Assembly: GCA_016182795.1 (NCBI GenBank)
Contig: JACPFW010000010.1
Span: 1 to 64,000, forward strand
DNA from: Gemmatimonadota bacterium
GTDB lineage: Bacteria > Gemmatimonadota > Gemmatimonadetes > Gemmatimonadales > Gemmatimonadaceae
DNA length: 64,000 bases
Reading direction: 5' to 3'
Part shown: in pieces, positions 35,919-44,440 of the stretch
Position numbering within the stretch: position 1 is the first letter of the stretch
Layout of the letters: each line of letters starts with the position of its first letter
The notes under the pieces: generated by a model
What the model was told of the DNA's origin: nothing
Databases searched by the model: none
Seen by the model: the letters and a program-made list of their open reading frames with translations, nothing else
Program-made: the position numbers and the translations under genes

Positions 35919-37871
35919 ATGCTCCCTCTGCTTCTCGCCCTGCAGGTCGTCGCGGCGCCCGACCCCGCGGCACCCGACGCACGGGCGGACTCGGCCGTCC
36001 GCACCCGCGTCGACAGCGCGATCGTCCGCTTCCAGCGCCAATGGCGGGACGCGTGGGAGGAATCGCAGGCGCAGCTGCTGCCTCAGGAAGCGAATGACTG
36101 GCCCACCGAGCGTCAGGTGCGGCTGCTGGCACTGCACTGCCACTTCGTCGCAACGAGTCCGAGACTCGGGCCGCATCTCATTGTGGGCACCGTGGCGGCG
36201 CAAGCCGCGTGCCCGATGTGGATTCCCGACGGTGCGTTGGCGATGCGCGACGAACGCCGCGGCATCGACGGCGCGCTCACCACAACACGCCGCTGGCGAG
36301 TGCGTGATCTACGGCACACGCTGCGGCAGATGCTGGACTCGGCGGCGGCTCGCCTACCCGGTGACGAGTGGATCGCCGCCCAGCGGCTGCGTTTCGCGAT
36401 CGACGACGGCGATAAGGAAGGTGCGGTGCAAGCCGCCGCGGCGTGCAGCCGGAACGAGGGATACTGCGCACTTCTGCGCGCGCACGTGTTGTACCGCGCC
36501 GGTCTGACCGCGTCCGCCGACTCCGCGTTTCTGGACGCGCTATCGCGCATGCCGGAGGAGGAGCGCTGCGCGTGGCGCGACGTCAGTGTTTTGCTGCCGG
36601 CGGAGTTGCGCCGCCAGTACGGCAGCACGCCGTGCGATGAACGCGACGAGTTCGAGGCGCAGTTCTGGATGTTGTCCGACCCGCTCTGGAGTGAACCGGG
36701 CAACGAACGGCGTGCCGAGCAGATGTCGCGCAAGGTGCTCGTCACCCAGCTGGCGCCGCTGGGCGAGGACGAACATCAGCGGTGGCGGCCGACCAAGGGC
36801 GGGGAAGCGGTGGCCGAGTCGCTGCTGCGGTACGGATGGCCGACGCAGTTCTATTGGGCCGGGAACGCGGTGGATGAGGCGCATGGCAACTGGCTCCTCA
36901 AGTCGGCCGGCGTCGACACGGCGCCGCCGTACGTGGTTCGGGAATACTCACGCGACCGCCTTCACACCGTACCCGCTGCACGCGCGCTGTTGGCGCCGAT
37001 GACCGCGATCGCGGACGACTGGACGCTGAATGGCGCGGCTAGCGACAACCGCTGGTGGCCCGTGGAGCATTTCGCGCGTGACGCGGGTCGTATTCAACAG
37101 CTCCCCGACGGGCAGCGCGCGATGCTCCGACGAGCGGCCGGCTCGCGCTTTGCCTTCGCCGTGGACCTTGATACGGCGCTCAGGGCGCACCTTGCCAAGA
37201 ACGGTGTTCAGGCCACGCTGTTCGAGGCGCATTTGCCCGACAGCGTGCAGGCGCTGGAACGCTCTGCCGTGCGCATCCAGCGTGCGCTGGTCGTCGATCA
37301 CCTATTCGCCGAAGGTCCCGCACTCGTGGGCGTCGAACTGCCCGGTGACCAGGGACGCGCCGCGGCACGCACGCGGTTCAGCGTGGAGATCGCGCCCGCG
37401 CTGAGCGCAGGCGACGGGGAGCGCGATGTGTCGCAGCCGGTGTTCGTCGATCCGCCGCCCGACGGCGGCGGGCTCGGCGCAGACGCGGCGATCGCGCGCA
37501 TGCTCGGCAGCACCACCCTCAGCCGGTTGCGGCGCATCGGGATCTACTGGGAGGCGTACGGCTTTGCGTCCTCCGACACCGTGGAGATCGCGCTCGCCCT
37601 CTCGCGCGAAGGAAAGCCCGGCATGTTCGAGCGCGTCGTCAGCGGCTTTGGCCTGTGGGGAGAAGAGGGCGGACGGGCCGACGTGCAATGGACCGAACTG
37701 CCGGGCAGTGGTCGAACGCTCACGCAGATGGAAGGAGACGTATCCGTCCAGATGCGCAGCGTCTCGCTCGACCTCCGCCGGCAGCGCGCCGGGCGCTATC
37801 GGTTGGATGTGTCGATGAAGACTCCGGGCGGGAGTGCGGTGGTGCGGTCGCGCGCGCTGACACTGCGATAG
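35919..37871 (+). CDS. Large secreted protein of unknown function (GWxTD-like)
   Basis: A 650-residue protein with a short N-terminal signal peptide (MLPLLLALQVVAAPDPA). The middle is helical and alanine-rich with paired cysteines, and resembles a TPR-type repeat region near residues 130-230. FWMLSDPLWSEPGNERRAEQ and LLRYGWPTQFYWAG resemble, but do not fully match, GWxTD-domain proteins known mainly from Acidobacteria and Gemmatimonadota. The C-terminal 150 residues look like an immunoglobulin-type beta domain ending SMKTPGGSAVVRSRALTLR. Function is unknown. Confidence 0.7.
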   Translation: MLPLLLALQVVAAPDPAAPDARADSAVRTRVDSAIVRFQRQWRDAWEESQAQLLPQEANDWPTERQVRLLALHCHFVATSPRLGPHLIVGTVAAQAACPMWIPDGALAMRDERRGIDGALTTTRRWRVRDLRHTLRQMLDSAAARLPGDEWIAAQRLRFAIDDGDKEGAVQAAAACSRNEGYCALLRAHVLYRAGLTASADSAFLDALSRMPEEERCAWRDVSVLLPAELRRQYGSTPCDERDEFEAQFWMLSDPLWSEPGNERRAEQMSRKVLVTQLAPLGEDEHQRWRPTKGGEAVAESLLRYGWPTQFYWAGNAVDEAHGNWLLKSAGVDTAPPYVVREYSRDRLHTVPAARALLAPMTAIADDWTLNGAASDNRWWPVEHFARDAGRIQQLPDGQRAMLRRAAGSRFAFAVDLDTALRAHLAKNGVQATLFEAHLPDSVQALERSAVRIQRALVVDHLFAEGPALVGVELPGDQGRAAARTRFSVEIAPALSAGDGERDVSQPVFVDPPPDGGGLGADAAIARMLGSTTLSRLRRIGIYWEAYGFASSDTVEIALALSREGKPGMFERVVSGFGLWGEEGGRADVQWTELPGSGRTLTQMEGDVSVQMRSVSLDLRRQRAGRYRLDVSMKTPGGSAVVRSRALTLR

Positions 37872-37891
37872 GGCGCGTTCGGCGCAGTCCG

Positions 37892-38482
37892 TTAGGGATT
37901 GTAGATCGGCCCCGACCGCGCCGCATACTGCTCGAGCACCGCGCGCGCGTCGGTCCGACAGACCTCGCGAACGATCTCGATGCCCGCGTGCGTCAGGTAG
38001 TCGTAGGACGCGGGGAATACGGGACCTTCGTCAAATCCAAGACGCATCGCGTCATCGCGGGTCGCGCCGCAGACCAGCCGTTTCACTCCGCTCCAGAGTG
38101 TCGCGCCGAGGCACATGGCGCACGGTTCGCATGAGGTGACGAGCTCGTGGCGCGACAGGTTGGGCGCCGAGAGGGTGAACGATCCGCGGCGCTGTTCCGC
38201 CAGCATCAGCGCCACCACCTCGGCGTGCAGCGACGAATTCCGCAGGCGGACGACGCTGTTCACGCCAACGCCAACCAGCTGACCGCTCTGTTGCTCGAAC
38301 ACGGCGGCGCCGAACGGTCCTCCGGTGCCGCGCTCCACATTCAGGCGGGACAGGGCGATCGCAAACCGCATGCGCTCCTCGTCGGTCGCGTAGCTGCGGC
38401 CCCAGTCTACCACCGACGCAACCCAATCGGGAAGCGTGACCACGACAGACGTCGCGGGGGAGGCGGGCATCGGCGCATCCAT
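37892..38482 (-). CDS. Nucleoside/base deaminase of the CMP/dCMP deaminase family
   Basis: A 196-residue zinc-dependent deaminase. The catalytic HAEVVAL (His and proton-shuttle Glu) and CEPCAMCLGATLWSG (two Zn-binding Cys) are intact, in the pattern of guanine and tRNA-adenosine deaminases. The C-terminal FDEGPVFPASYDYL is more like cytosine/guanine deaminase relatives than TadA. The substrate is not certain. I use the ATG at 38482 (MDAPMP); the frame extends to 38617 without conserved content. It is convergent with the large secreted gene, 20 nt apart. Confidence 0.87.
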   Translation of the reverse strand: MDAPMPASPATSVVVTLPDWVASVVDWGRSYATDEERMRFAIALSRLNVERGTGGPFGAAVFEQQSGQLVGVGVNSVVRLRNSSLHAEVVALMLAEQRRGSFTLSAPNLSRHELVTSCEPCAMCLGATLWSGVKRLVCGATRDDAMRLGFDEGPVFPASYDYLTHAGIEIVREVCRTDARAVLEQYAARSGPIYNP

Positions 38483-38548
38483 GCTCCAAGTATGACCACG
38501 CGGCCGCCGGATGCCAGTCCACGGTCTGCGGGGCCGCGGATGTGAAAC

Positions 38549-38565
38549 CGGTATGTGCAATACCG
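38549..38565. promoter_or_regulatory. Short dyad upstream of the phosphofructokinase gene
   Basis: CGGTAT-N5-ATACCG forms a perfect 6-bp inverted repeat in the 173-bp divergent region between the deaminase and phosphofructokinase genes. It could be an operator, but at this length chance is a real alternative. Confidence 0.3.
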
Positions 38566-38655
38566 ATTCTCCGTGCCCGTGGCAGTCCCTAAATTGCAAG
38601 GATACCGCCGGCACCATCGCCGCGGTGATTTCGACCCTGCAAGGACCCCGATTCC

Positions 38656-39861
38656 ATGGCCAGTATCAATAGCGGCAAGAAGCGCATAGCTATCCTCACC
38701 GGGGGCGGCGATGTCCCCGGGCTCAACCCAGCCATCCGCGCGGTCACGATTCGCGCGCTGCGCGAAGGGTGGGACGTCATAGGACTCCGTCGCGGCTGGG
38801 CCGGCGTGATGGAGATCGTCCGCGACCACCTGCACGACAACTCCAACAACTTCCAGTTCCTGTCCGAGGAAATCGTCAATCGCGCGGGCCGCACGGGCGG
38901 CACGTTCCTGCATACGTCGCGCACGCGGCCGAGCAGCGTGAAGGCCGACAACGTGCCGGCGCACCTCAAGAGCCAGTTCAATCAGCCGGTCAACGACCTC
39001 ACGCCCGAAGTGCTGAAGAACCTCGACTGGCTCGGCGTCGACTACCTCATTCCCATCGGTGGCGACGATACGCTGAGCTACGCGATGCGGATGCACCAGG
39101 AAGGGGTGAAGGTCATCGCCATCCCGAAGACGATGGACAATGACGTCCCCGGGACGGACTACTGCATTGGCTTCAGCACGTGCGTCACGCGTACCATTGA
39201 GATGGCGCACCGCTTGCGCACGTCGGCCGGCTCGCACGAACGCCTGCTCGTCATGGAAGTGTTCGGCCGCTACGCCGGCTTCACCGCCATGCTGCCGACG
39301 ATGGCCGGCGCGGCGACGCGCTGCGTGATTCCCGAGCATCCCTTCAGCTTCGACGTGCTCACCGAGATGCTGATGTACGACCGCAACCGCAATCCGTCGA
39401 AGTACGCAGTGGCGTTGGTGTCGGAGGGGGCGGTGCCGGAGGGCGGCCAGATGGTGTGGAAGAGCGACGTGAAGGATGCCTTTGGTCACGCGAAGCTCGG
39501 CGGCATCGGCGACCTCGTGTCGGATGAAGTGCAGAAGCGGACCGCGCAGTTCAACGGCGGCAAGGAAGTGCACATCATCAACCAGAAGCTCGGCTACCTG
39601 GTGCGCGGCGGCGATCCCGACGCCATGGACTCGATTGTTCCGATGGCGTACGGCAACCTCGCGCTCGACCTGCTGCTGCAGGGCGTCCACGGGCGGCTCG
39701 TGGTGGTGAAGAACGGCTGCTACGGCAACATCCCGCTGGATGTGGTGACGAGCACCAAGAAGGTCGTGGATGTCGATCGCTTCTACAACGTGGCGCGCTA
39801 TCGGCCATACTTCCACAGCTTCGATCTGGCCCCGCTGTTCATCATGACGAGCGAAGGATAG
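38656..39861 (+). CDS. pfp: 6-phosphofructokinase with PPi-type active-site residues
   Basis: A 401-residue group A phosphofructokinase (phosphorylates fructose 6-phosphate in glycolysis). The N-terminal ILTGGGDVPGLNPAIRAV is the nucleotide/PPi loop. Two residues that separate donor types point to pyrophosphate: Asp138 in IGGDDT (Gly in ATP enzymes) and Lys158 in IPKTMDND (Gly in the ATP-type PGTIDND). Catalytic Asp161 and Asp163 are present. It would then be reversible. AAGGA upstream fits the ATG. Confidence 0.9.
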   Translation: MASINSGKKRIAILTGGGDVPGLNPAIRAVTIRALREGWDVIGLRRGWAGVMEIVRDHLHDNSNNFQFLSEEIVNRAGRTGGTFLHTSRTRPSSVKADNVPAHLKSQFNQPVNDLTPEVLKNLDWLGVDYLIPIGGDDTLSYAMRMHQEGVKVIAIPKTMDNDVPGTDYCIGFSTCVTRTIEMAHRLRTSAGSHERLLVMEVFGRYAGFTAMLPTMAGAATRCVIPEHPFSFDVLTEMLMYDRNRNPSKYAVALVSEGAVPEGGQMVWKSDVKDAFGHAKLGGIGDLVSDEVQKRTAQFNGGKEVHIINQKLGYLVRGGDPDAMDSIVPMAYGNLALDLLLQGVHGRLVVVKNGCYGNIPLDVVTSTKKVVDVDRFYNVARYRPYFHSFDLAPLFIMTSEG

Positions 39862-39908
39862 GCGCGGCGTCGCTCACTTCGACGTGACGTCTTTCACGGG
39901 AGACTGCC

Positions 39909-40280
39909 ATGGCCACCGATGCCAGTTATGCAGCGTACGTGTGCGACCAGCTGCACGCCGCAGGCGGCATCAGCGCTCGCAAGATGTTTGGCGAATACGG
40001 GCTGTATCGGCACGGCAAGATCGTGGCCCTCATCGCCGATAATCAGCTGTTCGTGAAGCCGACGCCGGCTGGGGAAGCGGTGCTCGGCACACCGACTTTC
40101 GGACCGCCGTATCCGGGGGCCAAGCTGTTCTTCAACGTATCGGATCTGCTCGACGATCCGGAGTGGCTGGTTCGGTTGATTCTGGCCACCGACGAGGCGC
40201 TCCCCGCACCCAAGAAGAAGGCCGCCAAGAAGACCGTGGCCCAAAAGCCCGCTCCCAAGAAGCCGGCGCCCAAGAAGTAG
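39909..40280 (+). CDS. TfoX N-terminal-domain protein with lysine/proline-rich tail
   Basis: A 123-residue protein. Residues 1-97 form a TfoX/Sxy N-terminal domain (ISARKMFGEYGLYRHGKIVA, ADNQLFVKPTPAG), widespread in small proteins of unknown role and related to the competence regulator Sxy. The last 25 residues are a Lys/Pro/Ala repeat (PAPKKKAAKK, KPAPKKPAPKK) like histone H1 or bacterial nucleoid-protein tails, suggesting nucleic-acid contact. No TfoX C-terminal domain is present. Confidence 0.87.
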   Translation: MATDASYAAYVCDQLHAAGGISARKMFGEYGLYRHGKIVALIADNQLFVKPTPAGEAVLGTPTFGPPYPGAKLFFNVSDLLDDPEWLVRLILATDEALPAPKKKAAKKTVAQKPAPKKPAPKK

Positions 40281-40297
40281 GGGCGCCGGCGCGCCCC
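40280..40297. terminator. Bidirectional terminator-like hairpin
   Basis: GGGGCGC-CGGC-GCGCCCC, a 7-bp G+C stem with a 4-nt loop, fills the gap between the convergent TfoX-like and hydrolase-fusion genes. There is no T-run on either side. Confidence 0.45.
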
Positions 40298-40298
40298 G

Positions 40299-42284
40299 CT
40301 AGCGCAGCGGTATGTAGCAGACGTTGCTCGTGAGCATCATCATCACGAATACGAGGCACGTCACCATCGGCCCGAGGTACACCCGCCCGGTGAGGTTGAA
40401 GAACCACCGGTTGTATAGCGGCAGCAGGAACATCATCGGGATGATGCCGAACAGCAGGTTGGCAAACAGCCACTCAGCCGCCCAGTACACCCTGCCGGTG
40501 CTCACGAAGCTTGCGTACTGAATAGCGAGAATCAGCGCGAGCCCCACGGAGTTGCCGAGTCCGTTGATGAGCAGACTGCGCCATTCGGGCTGGTGGGCAA
40601 ACCGTCCGCCCGCGTTCACGCGCACCGAGTTGGCAAAATAGAAGATGAAGAACAGCGGCAGATACATGAGCGCCACCAGCAGCATGCGCCTGGGGAACGA
40701 CGCCGGCGCTGACACGAACAGGAATCTGAAGTCCGTGTGGAAGACGCCGTACGCCGTGAACAGCAGGGCAAAAAAGCCGCCGGCGATGAGCAGCGCGAGC
40801 AGCAGCGTGCGCCCCAGCTCACCCAATGAGGTGCCCAGACCAAGCATCTCGCGGGTCACGCCGCGCTTGCTGCTGAACCACCGATACGTTGCCCACACGA
40901 AGAGCAGGCCGAGCAGGCCGTTGGCAATCGCCCACAGCAGCACCGCGTTGTTGATGCGCTGTGGGAACCACCACGTCTGCTGCGCCGCGCTGGCGGTGGG
41001 GAAGACCGTGAACGTCAGCGTCACCATCGAGATGAACAGGAAGCAGGCCAGCAGGGCGCCCACCGTAAAGGTCACCCAATAGAGGATCGCCCCGGCGCGT
41101 CCGGGCTTGGGCAGGGCAGGGGGCACCGCCTTGGCCAGCGTGCTGAAGGCTGGCGTGCGGAGCAGGAGCGCACCGAACGGCACGAGGAAGAGCAGGCCAC
41201 CCACCAACGCCGCGAGCGTGAAGAGTTCCTTGAGCCACCAGAGCTGACTGGATGCCGGCTTGTCAGCGGGGAGACCGAACACCGTGGTAAAGTAGTCCAC
41301 CATGTGTCCAATGGACCGCGGGTCATACGGCAGCAACGGATGGATGTTCACCGTATTGTAGACCACCCGCATCGTGCGTGCCGTCGGGTCGCCATACACC
41401 TTGCCGATCTCAACGCTGCGCACCGCGCGGTCTTTGGGCAGGCCGGAGTTCACGAGCCGCAGCGCTTCGGGCGCGGTGCGCATGTCGGCGTTCTTCTGCA
41501 CGTTGCGGAACGCCCCTTCGTCGTAGAAGGCGTAGTCCATCGCGACGTTTGAACGCACGGGAGCGAGCACGCTGTCGGTGAGCGTCAGCACGTAGCCGCC
41601 AACGAAGACTGCGGCGAGCTTGCTCGGGGGCTTGGGCGCTGGCGCGATCGAGTCGGTCGTTGCGGCAGTCGCCCTTGGCTTCGTCGTGGCGGCTTTGCGG
41701 CTGGCGCCGCTGGAATCGCGCGCTGCCGCGTTGCGCCGTGCCGGACGCAGCTGGCGGCCGCCAAAATGCGACGCGGCCTGGATGACGGCATTGCCGCCGG
41801 CCGAGTAACCGGCTGCGCCGATCCGCGACTTGTCCACGAAGTTCAAGTTCGGGGTGCTCGCGGCGTATTCGACCATGGGAATCACGCCGTACCCTTCAAG
41901 CGTCGCGGATCGGCGTTGGCGAGACGCGCTCGATGCGCCCTGCGCGTACGGATCAATCGTGATCACCGCCATGCCGCGCCGTGCGAGCTCGATGGCATAG
42001 CTGTCGAGCGTCTCCTTGCTGCGCTCGAATCCGGGACACACCACCACCAGCGGCACGGGGTTCTTGCCCGTCGCGGTGATCGGCCGGAAGATATCGGCCG
42101 CCACCCACTGCCCGTCCTGCGTCGGCAGCGTGAAGCCGGTCACGTCCACGCGGCCGAAATCCGTCTTCACGAAGTACGCGCCGGCGCTCCCCACGGTGAC
42201 CAGCGCGAGTGAAATGGAGAGCAGGCGCAGGGAGCGGCGGCGCGGCTCGGCGGACAGCGCCGGCGGCAACGTTGGATCGGACAC
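40299..42284 (-). CDS. Alpha/beta-hydrolase fused to a polytopic membrane domain
   Basis: A 661-residue protein in two parts. After one N-terminal helix (about residues 20-36) comes an alpha/beta-hydrolase domain: VPLVVVCPGFERSKETL, the nucleophile elbow AAGYSAGGNAVIQA with Ser161, and VNIHPLLPYDP, which may hold the catalytic His. A basic Ala/Arg/Lys/Pro low-complexity insert (about residues 175-220) interrupts it. The C-terminal 300 residues carry about eight helices. It could be a membrane-bound acyl or peptide esterase; the function is unknown. GAGGGG precedes the GTG start at 42284. Confidence 0.8.
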   Translation of the reverse strand: MSDPTLPPALSAEPRRRSLRLLSISLALVTVGSAGAYFVKTDFGRVDVTGFTLPTQDGQWVAADIFRPITATGKNPVPLVVVCPGFERSKETLDSYAIELARRGMAVITIDPYAQGASSASRQRRSATLEGYGVIPMVEYAASTPNLNFVDKSRIGAAGYSAGGNAVIQAASHFGGRQLRPARRNAAARDSSGASRKAATTKPRATAATTDSIAPAPKPPSKLAAVFVGGYVLTLTDSVLAPVRSNVAMDYAFYDEGAFRNVQKNADMRTAPEALRLVNSGLPKDRAVRSVEIGKVYGDPTARTMRVVYNTVNIHPLLPYDPRSIGHMVDYFTTVFGLPADKPASSQLWWLKELFTLAALVGGLLFLVPFGALLLRTPAFSTLAKAVPPALPKPGRAGAILYWVTFTVGALLACFLFISMVTLTFTVFPTASAAQQTWWFPQRINNAVLLWAIANGLLGLLFVWATYRWFSSKRGVTREMLGLGTSLGELGRTLLLALLIAGGFFALLFTAYGVFHTDFRFLFVSAPASFPRRMLLVALMYLPLFFIFYFANSVRVNAGGRFAHQPEWRSLLINGLGNSVGLALILAIQYASFVSTGRVYWAAEWLFANLLFGIIPMMFLLPLYNRWFFNLTGRVYLGPMVTCLVFVMMMLTSNVCYIPLR

Positions 42285-42422
42285 AGTGCTTCCCCTCGTG
42301 AGATGGCGCGCGGTCGGGGGGCAGCAGATCACTCGTTGGCGGCGAATGGCCGTCCAGGCAATAGACGACATCGCTGTGCTCGAGCTATTCTACGCGACGT
42401 ACCGCTGAAGGGGGAGGTTGCC

Positions 42423-43121
42423 GTGCGCGACCACGAACAGGATGGAGCGGCTGATCCGCTGGGAACTGTGCGCGCCGGCTACGACCGCTGGGCCGCCGTG
42501 TACGATCACGATGCCAACCCGATGCAAGGACTCGAAGGGCCGCTGCTCCGCGCGGCCATTGGCGACGTGCGCGGTCTTCGTGCGCTCGACATCGGCTGCG
42601 GCACGGGACGTCACGCGCTCTGGCTGGCCGAGAACGGAGCGACGGTGACGGCCGTCGATTTCTCAGAGGGGATGCTGGCCGAGGCGCGTCGCAAACTCGG
42701 CGCGGATGCGGTGCGCTGGCTCCATCACGATCTCACACAGCCGCTTCCCGACGACGCATCGTTCGATCTCGCAGTCAGCGGGCTGGTGCTTGAGCACATC
42801 GCCGATCTCGACGCGTTCTTCACCGCGATGCGCGGTGCGCTGGTCCCTGGAGGGCGCGCCGTCGTCTCGGCGATGCATCCGGCGATGTTCCTCAAGGGAG
42901 CACAGGCCCGCTTCACCGATCCAACGAACGGCGAGCTGGTGCTCCCCGGCTCCGTGCCGCATTCGGTGGCGGCGTTCGTGATGGCCGCCCTGCACGCCGG
43001 CTTCGTGATTGACGATGTCACCGAACACACGCCGACGGCGGATGTGGTGATGCGATTCCCGCGCGCCGCCAAGTACGAAGGCTGGCCGATGCTCGTGCTG
43101 CTGATGCTGCGCACCAACTGA
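42423..43121 (+). CDS. Class I SAM-dependent methyltransferase
   Basis: A 232-residue methyltransferase of the UbiE/Coq5-like small-molecule type. Motif I is LDIGCGTGRHALWLAENGA, motif post-I VTAVDFSEGMLAEAR, motif II SFDLAVSGLVLEHI and motif III ALVPGGRAVVSAMHP. Substrate unknown. The GTG at 42423 follows a strong GGGGGAGG. It is divergent from the hydrolase fusion, with 138 bp between the start codons. Confidence 0.88.
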   Translation: MRDHEQDGAADPLGTVRAGYDRWAAVYDHDANPMQGLEGPLLRAAIGDVRGLRALDIGCGTGRHALWLAENGATVTAVDFSEGMLAEARRKLGADAVRWLHHDLTQPLPDDASFDLAVSGLVLEHIADLDAFFTAMRGALVPGGRAVVSAMHPAMFLKGAQARFTDPTNGELVLPGSVPHSVAAFVMAALHAGFVIDDVTEHTPTADVVMRFPRAAKYEGWPMLVLLMLRTN

Positions 43122-43170
43122 CAGGTGCGATTCGATCCCGCGCTCCACCAGTTGATTGCGATGGTAAAGG

Positions 43171-43200
43171 GGCGGCGGCGCTAACCCTCGCGCCGCCGCC
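43171..43200. terminator. Bidirectional transcription terminator between convergent genes
   Basis: A perfect 11-bp stem (GGCGGCGGCGC paired with GCGCCGCCGCC, loop TAACCCTC) lies midway between the methyltransferase and the thiolase, which converge. On the minus strand the stem is followed by CCCTTTACC; T-tracts are short on both sides. Confidence 0.75.
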
Positions 43201-43213
43201 TCATCGTGTCGCG

Positions 43214-44389
43214 CTAGTTTCCAAACACCTCAAAGATGCCGGCGGCGCCCATCCCGCCGCCGATGCACATCGTCACCATACCGTAGCCACCGCCGGTCTT
43301 TCCGAGCGCGTGCACAAGCTGCGTGGTGAGCTTGGCCCCGGTGGCGCCCAACGGATGTCCCAGCGCAATCGCGCCGCCGTTCACGTTGGTGCGTGAGGCA
43401 TCCATGCCGAGGTCCTGCATCACCGCGAGCCCCTGCACCGCGAAGGCCTCGTTGAGTTCGATCATCTTCACGTGATCGAGCGCCAATCCGGCCTTGGCCA
43501 ACGCCTTTGGCACTGCCGCGATAGGTCCGACGCCCATGATGTCGGGCGACACGCCGGCTACCGCAAAGCTGACAAATCGCGCCAGCGGCTTCAGACCAAG
43601 TTCACGCGCCTTATCCGCACTCATCAGCAGCACGGCGGCGGAGCCATCGGAAAGTGGCGACGAGTTGCCGGCCGTCGACACGCCGGTGGTGGAGAACGCC
43701 GGCTTCAACTTGGAGAGCCCTTCTATCGTCGCGTCGCCGCGCGGCATCTCGTCCACCGCGAACGGCACCGTCTCCACCGTCTTCTTCGTTCCCTTCCACG
43801 TCACCTTCTGCACGGGCACAGGGACGATCTCGTTCGCAAACGCCCCGCGCTGAATCGCGGCCACGGCCTTCTGCTGCGAGCCCAGCGCAAACCGATCGGC
43901 CTGCTCGCGCGTGATCCCCCAGCGCTTCGCTACACGCTCGGCGGTGTGGCCCATGCCGATGTTCGACTCGGTCATCTCGGGATGCAGGCGCGTGTGATAG
44001 CCGGACATCGGCACGGCGCTCATCATCTCAATGCCGCCGGCGATGGCGACATCGCACGTGCCCGTCATGATGCTCTGCGCCGCGAATGCCACGCTTTGCA
44101 GCCCCGACGAGCAGAAGCGATTGACCGTCGCCCCCGGCACTTCCACCGGGAAACCGGCGCGCAGCGCCGCGAGGCGCGCGACGTTCAGCCCCTGCGAGCC
44201 CTCGGGGAAGGCGCACCCCCACAGCACGTCGTCAATGAGCGCGGGATCCAGCTTCACGCGCGCGACGACGCCCTTCATCATCTCGGCGCTCAGGTCCACC
44301 GCATGCACGGTGGCCAGCGCCCCGTCCTTCTTGCCGCGAGCCACGGCGCTCCGCACCGCGCTCACGATCACTGCGTCCTTCAGTTGCAT
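43214..44389 (-). CDS. Acetyl-CoA acyltransferase (thiolase)
   Basis: A 391-residue thiolase, catalysing thiolytic cleavage of 3-ketoacyl-CoA in fatty-acid beta-oxidation. The acyl-enzyme cysteine is Cys93 ([10 protein letters not shown]), with His345 ([14 protein letters not shown]) and the proton-abstracting Cys375 (MCIGGGMG). [14 protein letters not shown] is the usual NEAF motif. It sits directly downstream of the HADH/ECH gene, 51 nt away, forming a two-gene degradative operon, the counterpart of FadBA or FadIJ. Confidence 0.94.
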   Translation of the reverse strand: MQLKDAVIVSAVRSAVARGKKDGALATVHAVDLSAEMMKGVVARVKLDPALIDDVLWGCAFPEGSQGLNVARLAALRAGFPVEVPGATVNRFCSSGLQSVAFAAQSIMTGTCDVAIAGGIEMMSAVPMSGYHTRLHPEMTESNIGMGHTAERVAKRWGITREQADRFALGSQQKAVAAIQRGAFANEIVPVPVQKVTWKGTKKTVETVPFAVDEMPRGDATIEGLSKLKPAFSTTGVSTAGNSSPLSDGSAAVLLMSADKARELGLKPLARFVSFAVAGVSPDIMGVGPIAAVPKALAKAGLALDHVKMIELNEAFAVQGLAVMQDLGMDASRTNVNGGAIALGHPLGATGAKLTTQLVHALGKTGGGYGMVTMCIGGGMGAAGIFEVFGN

Positions 44390-44440
44390 CGTATCATCTC
44401 CCGGCGCGGCACGCCGCGCCCGCAGTCGTCGTGGTGTCGG

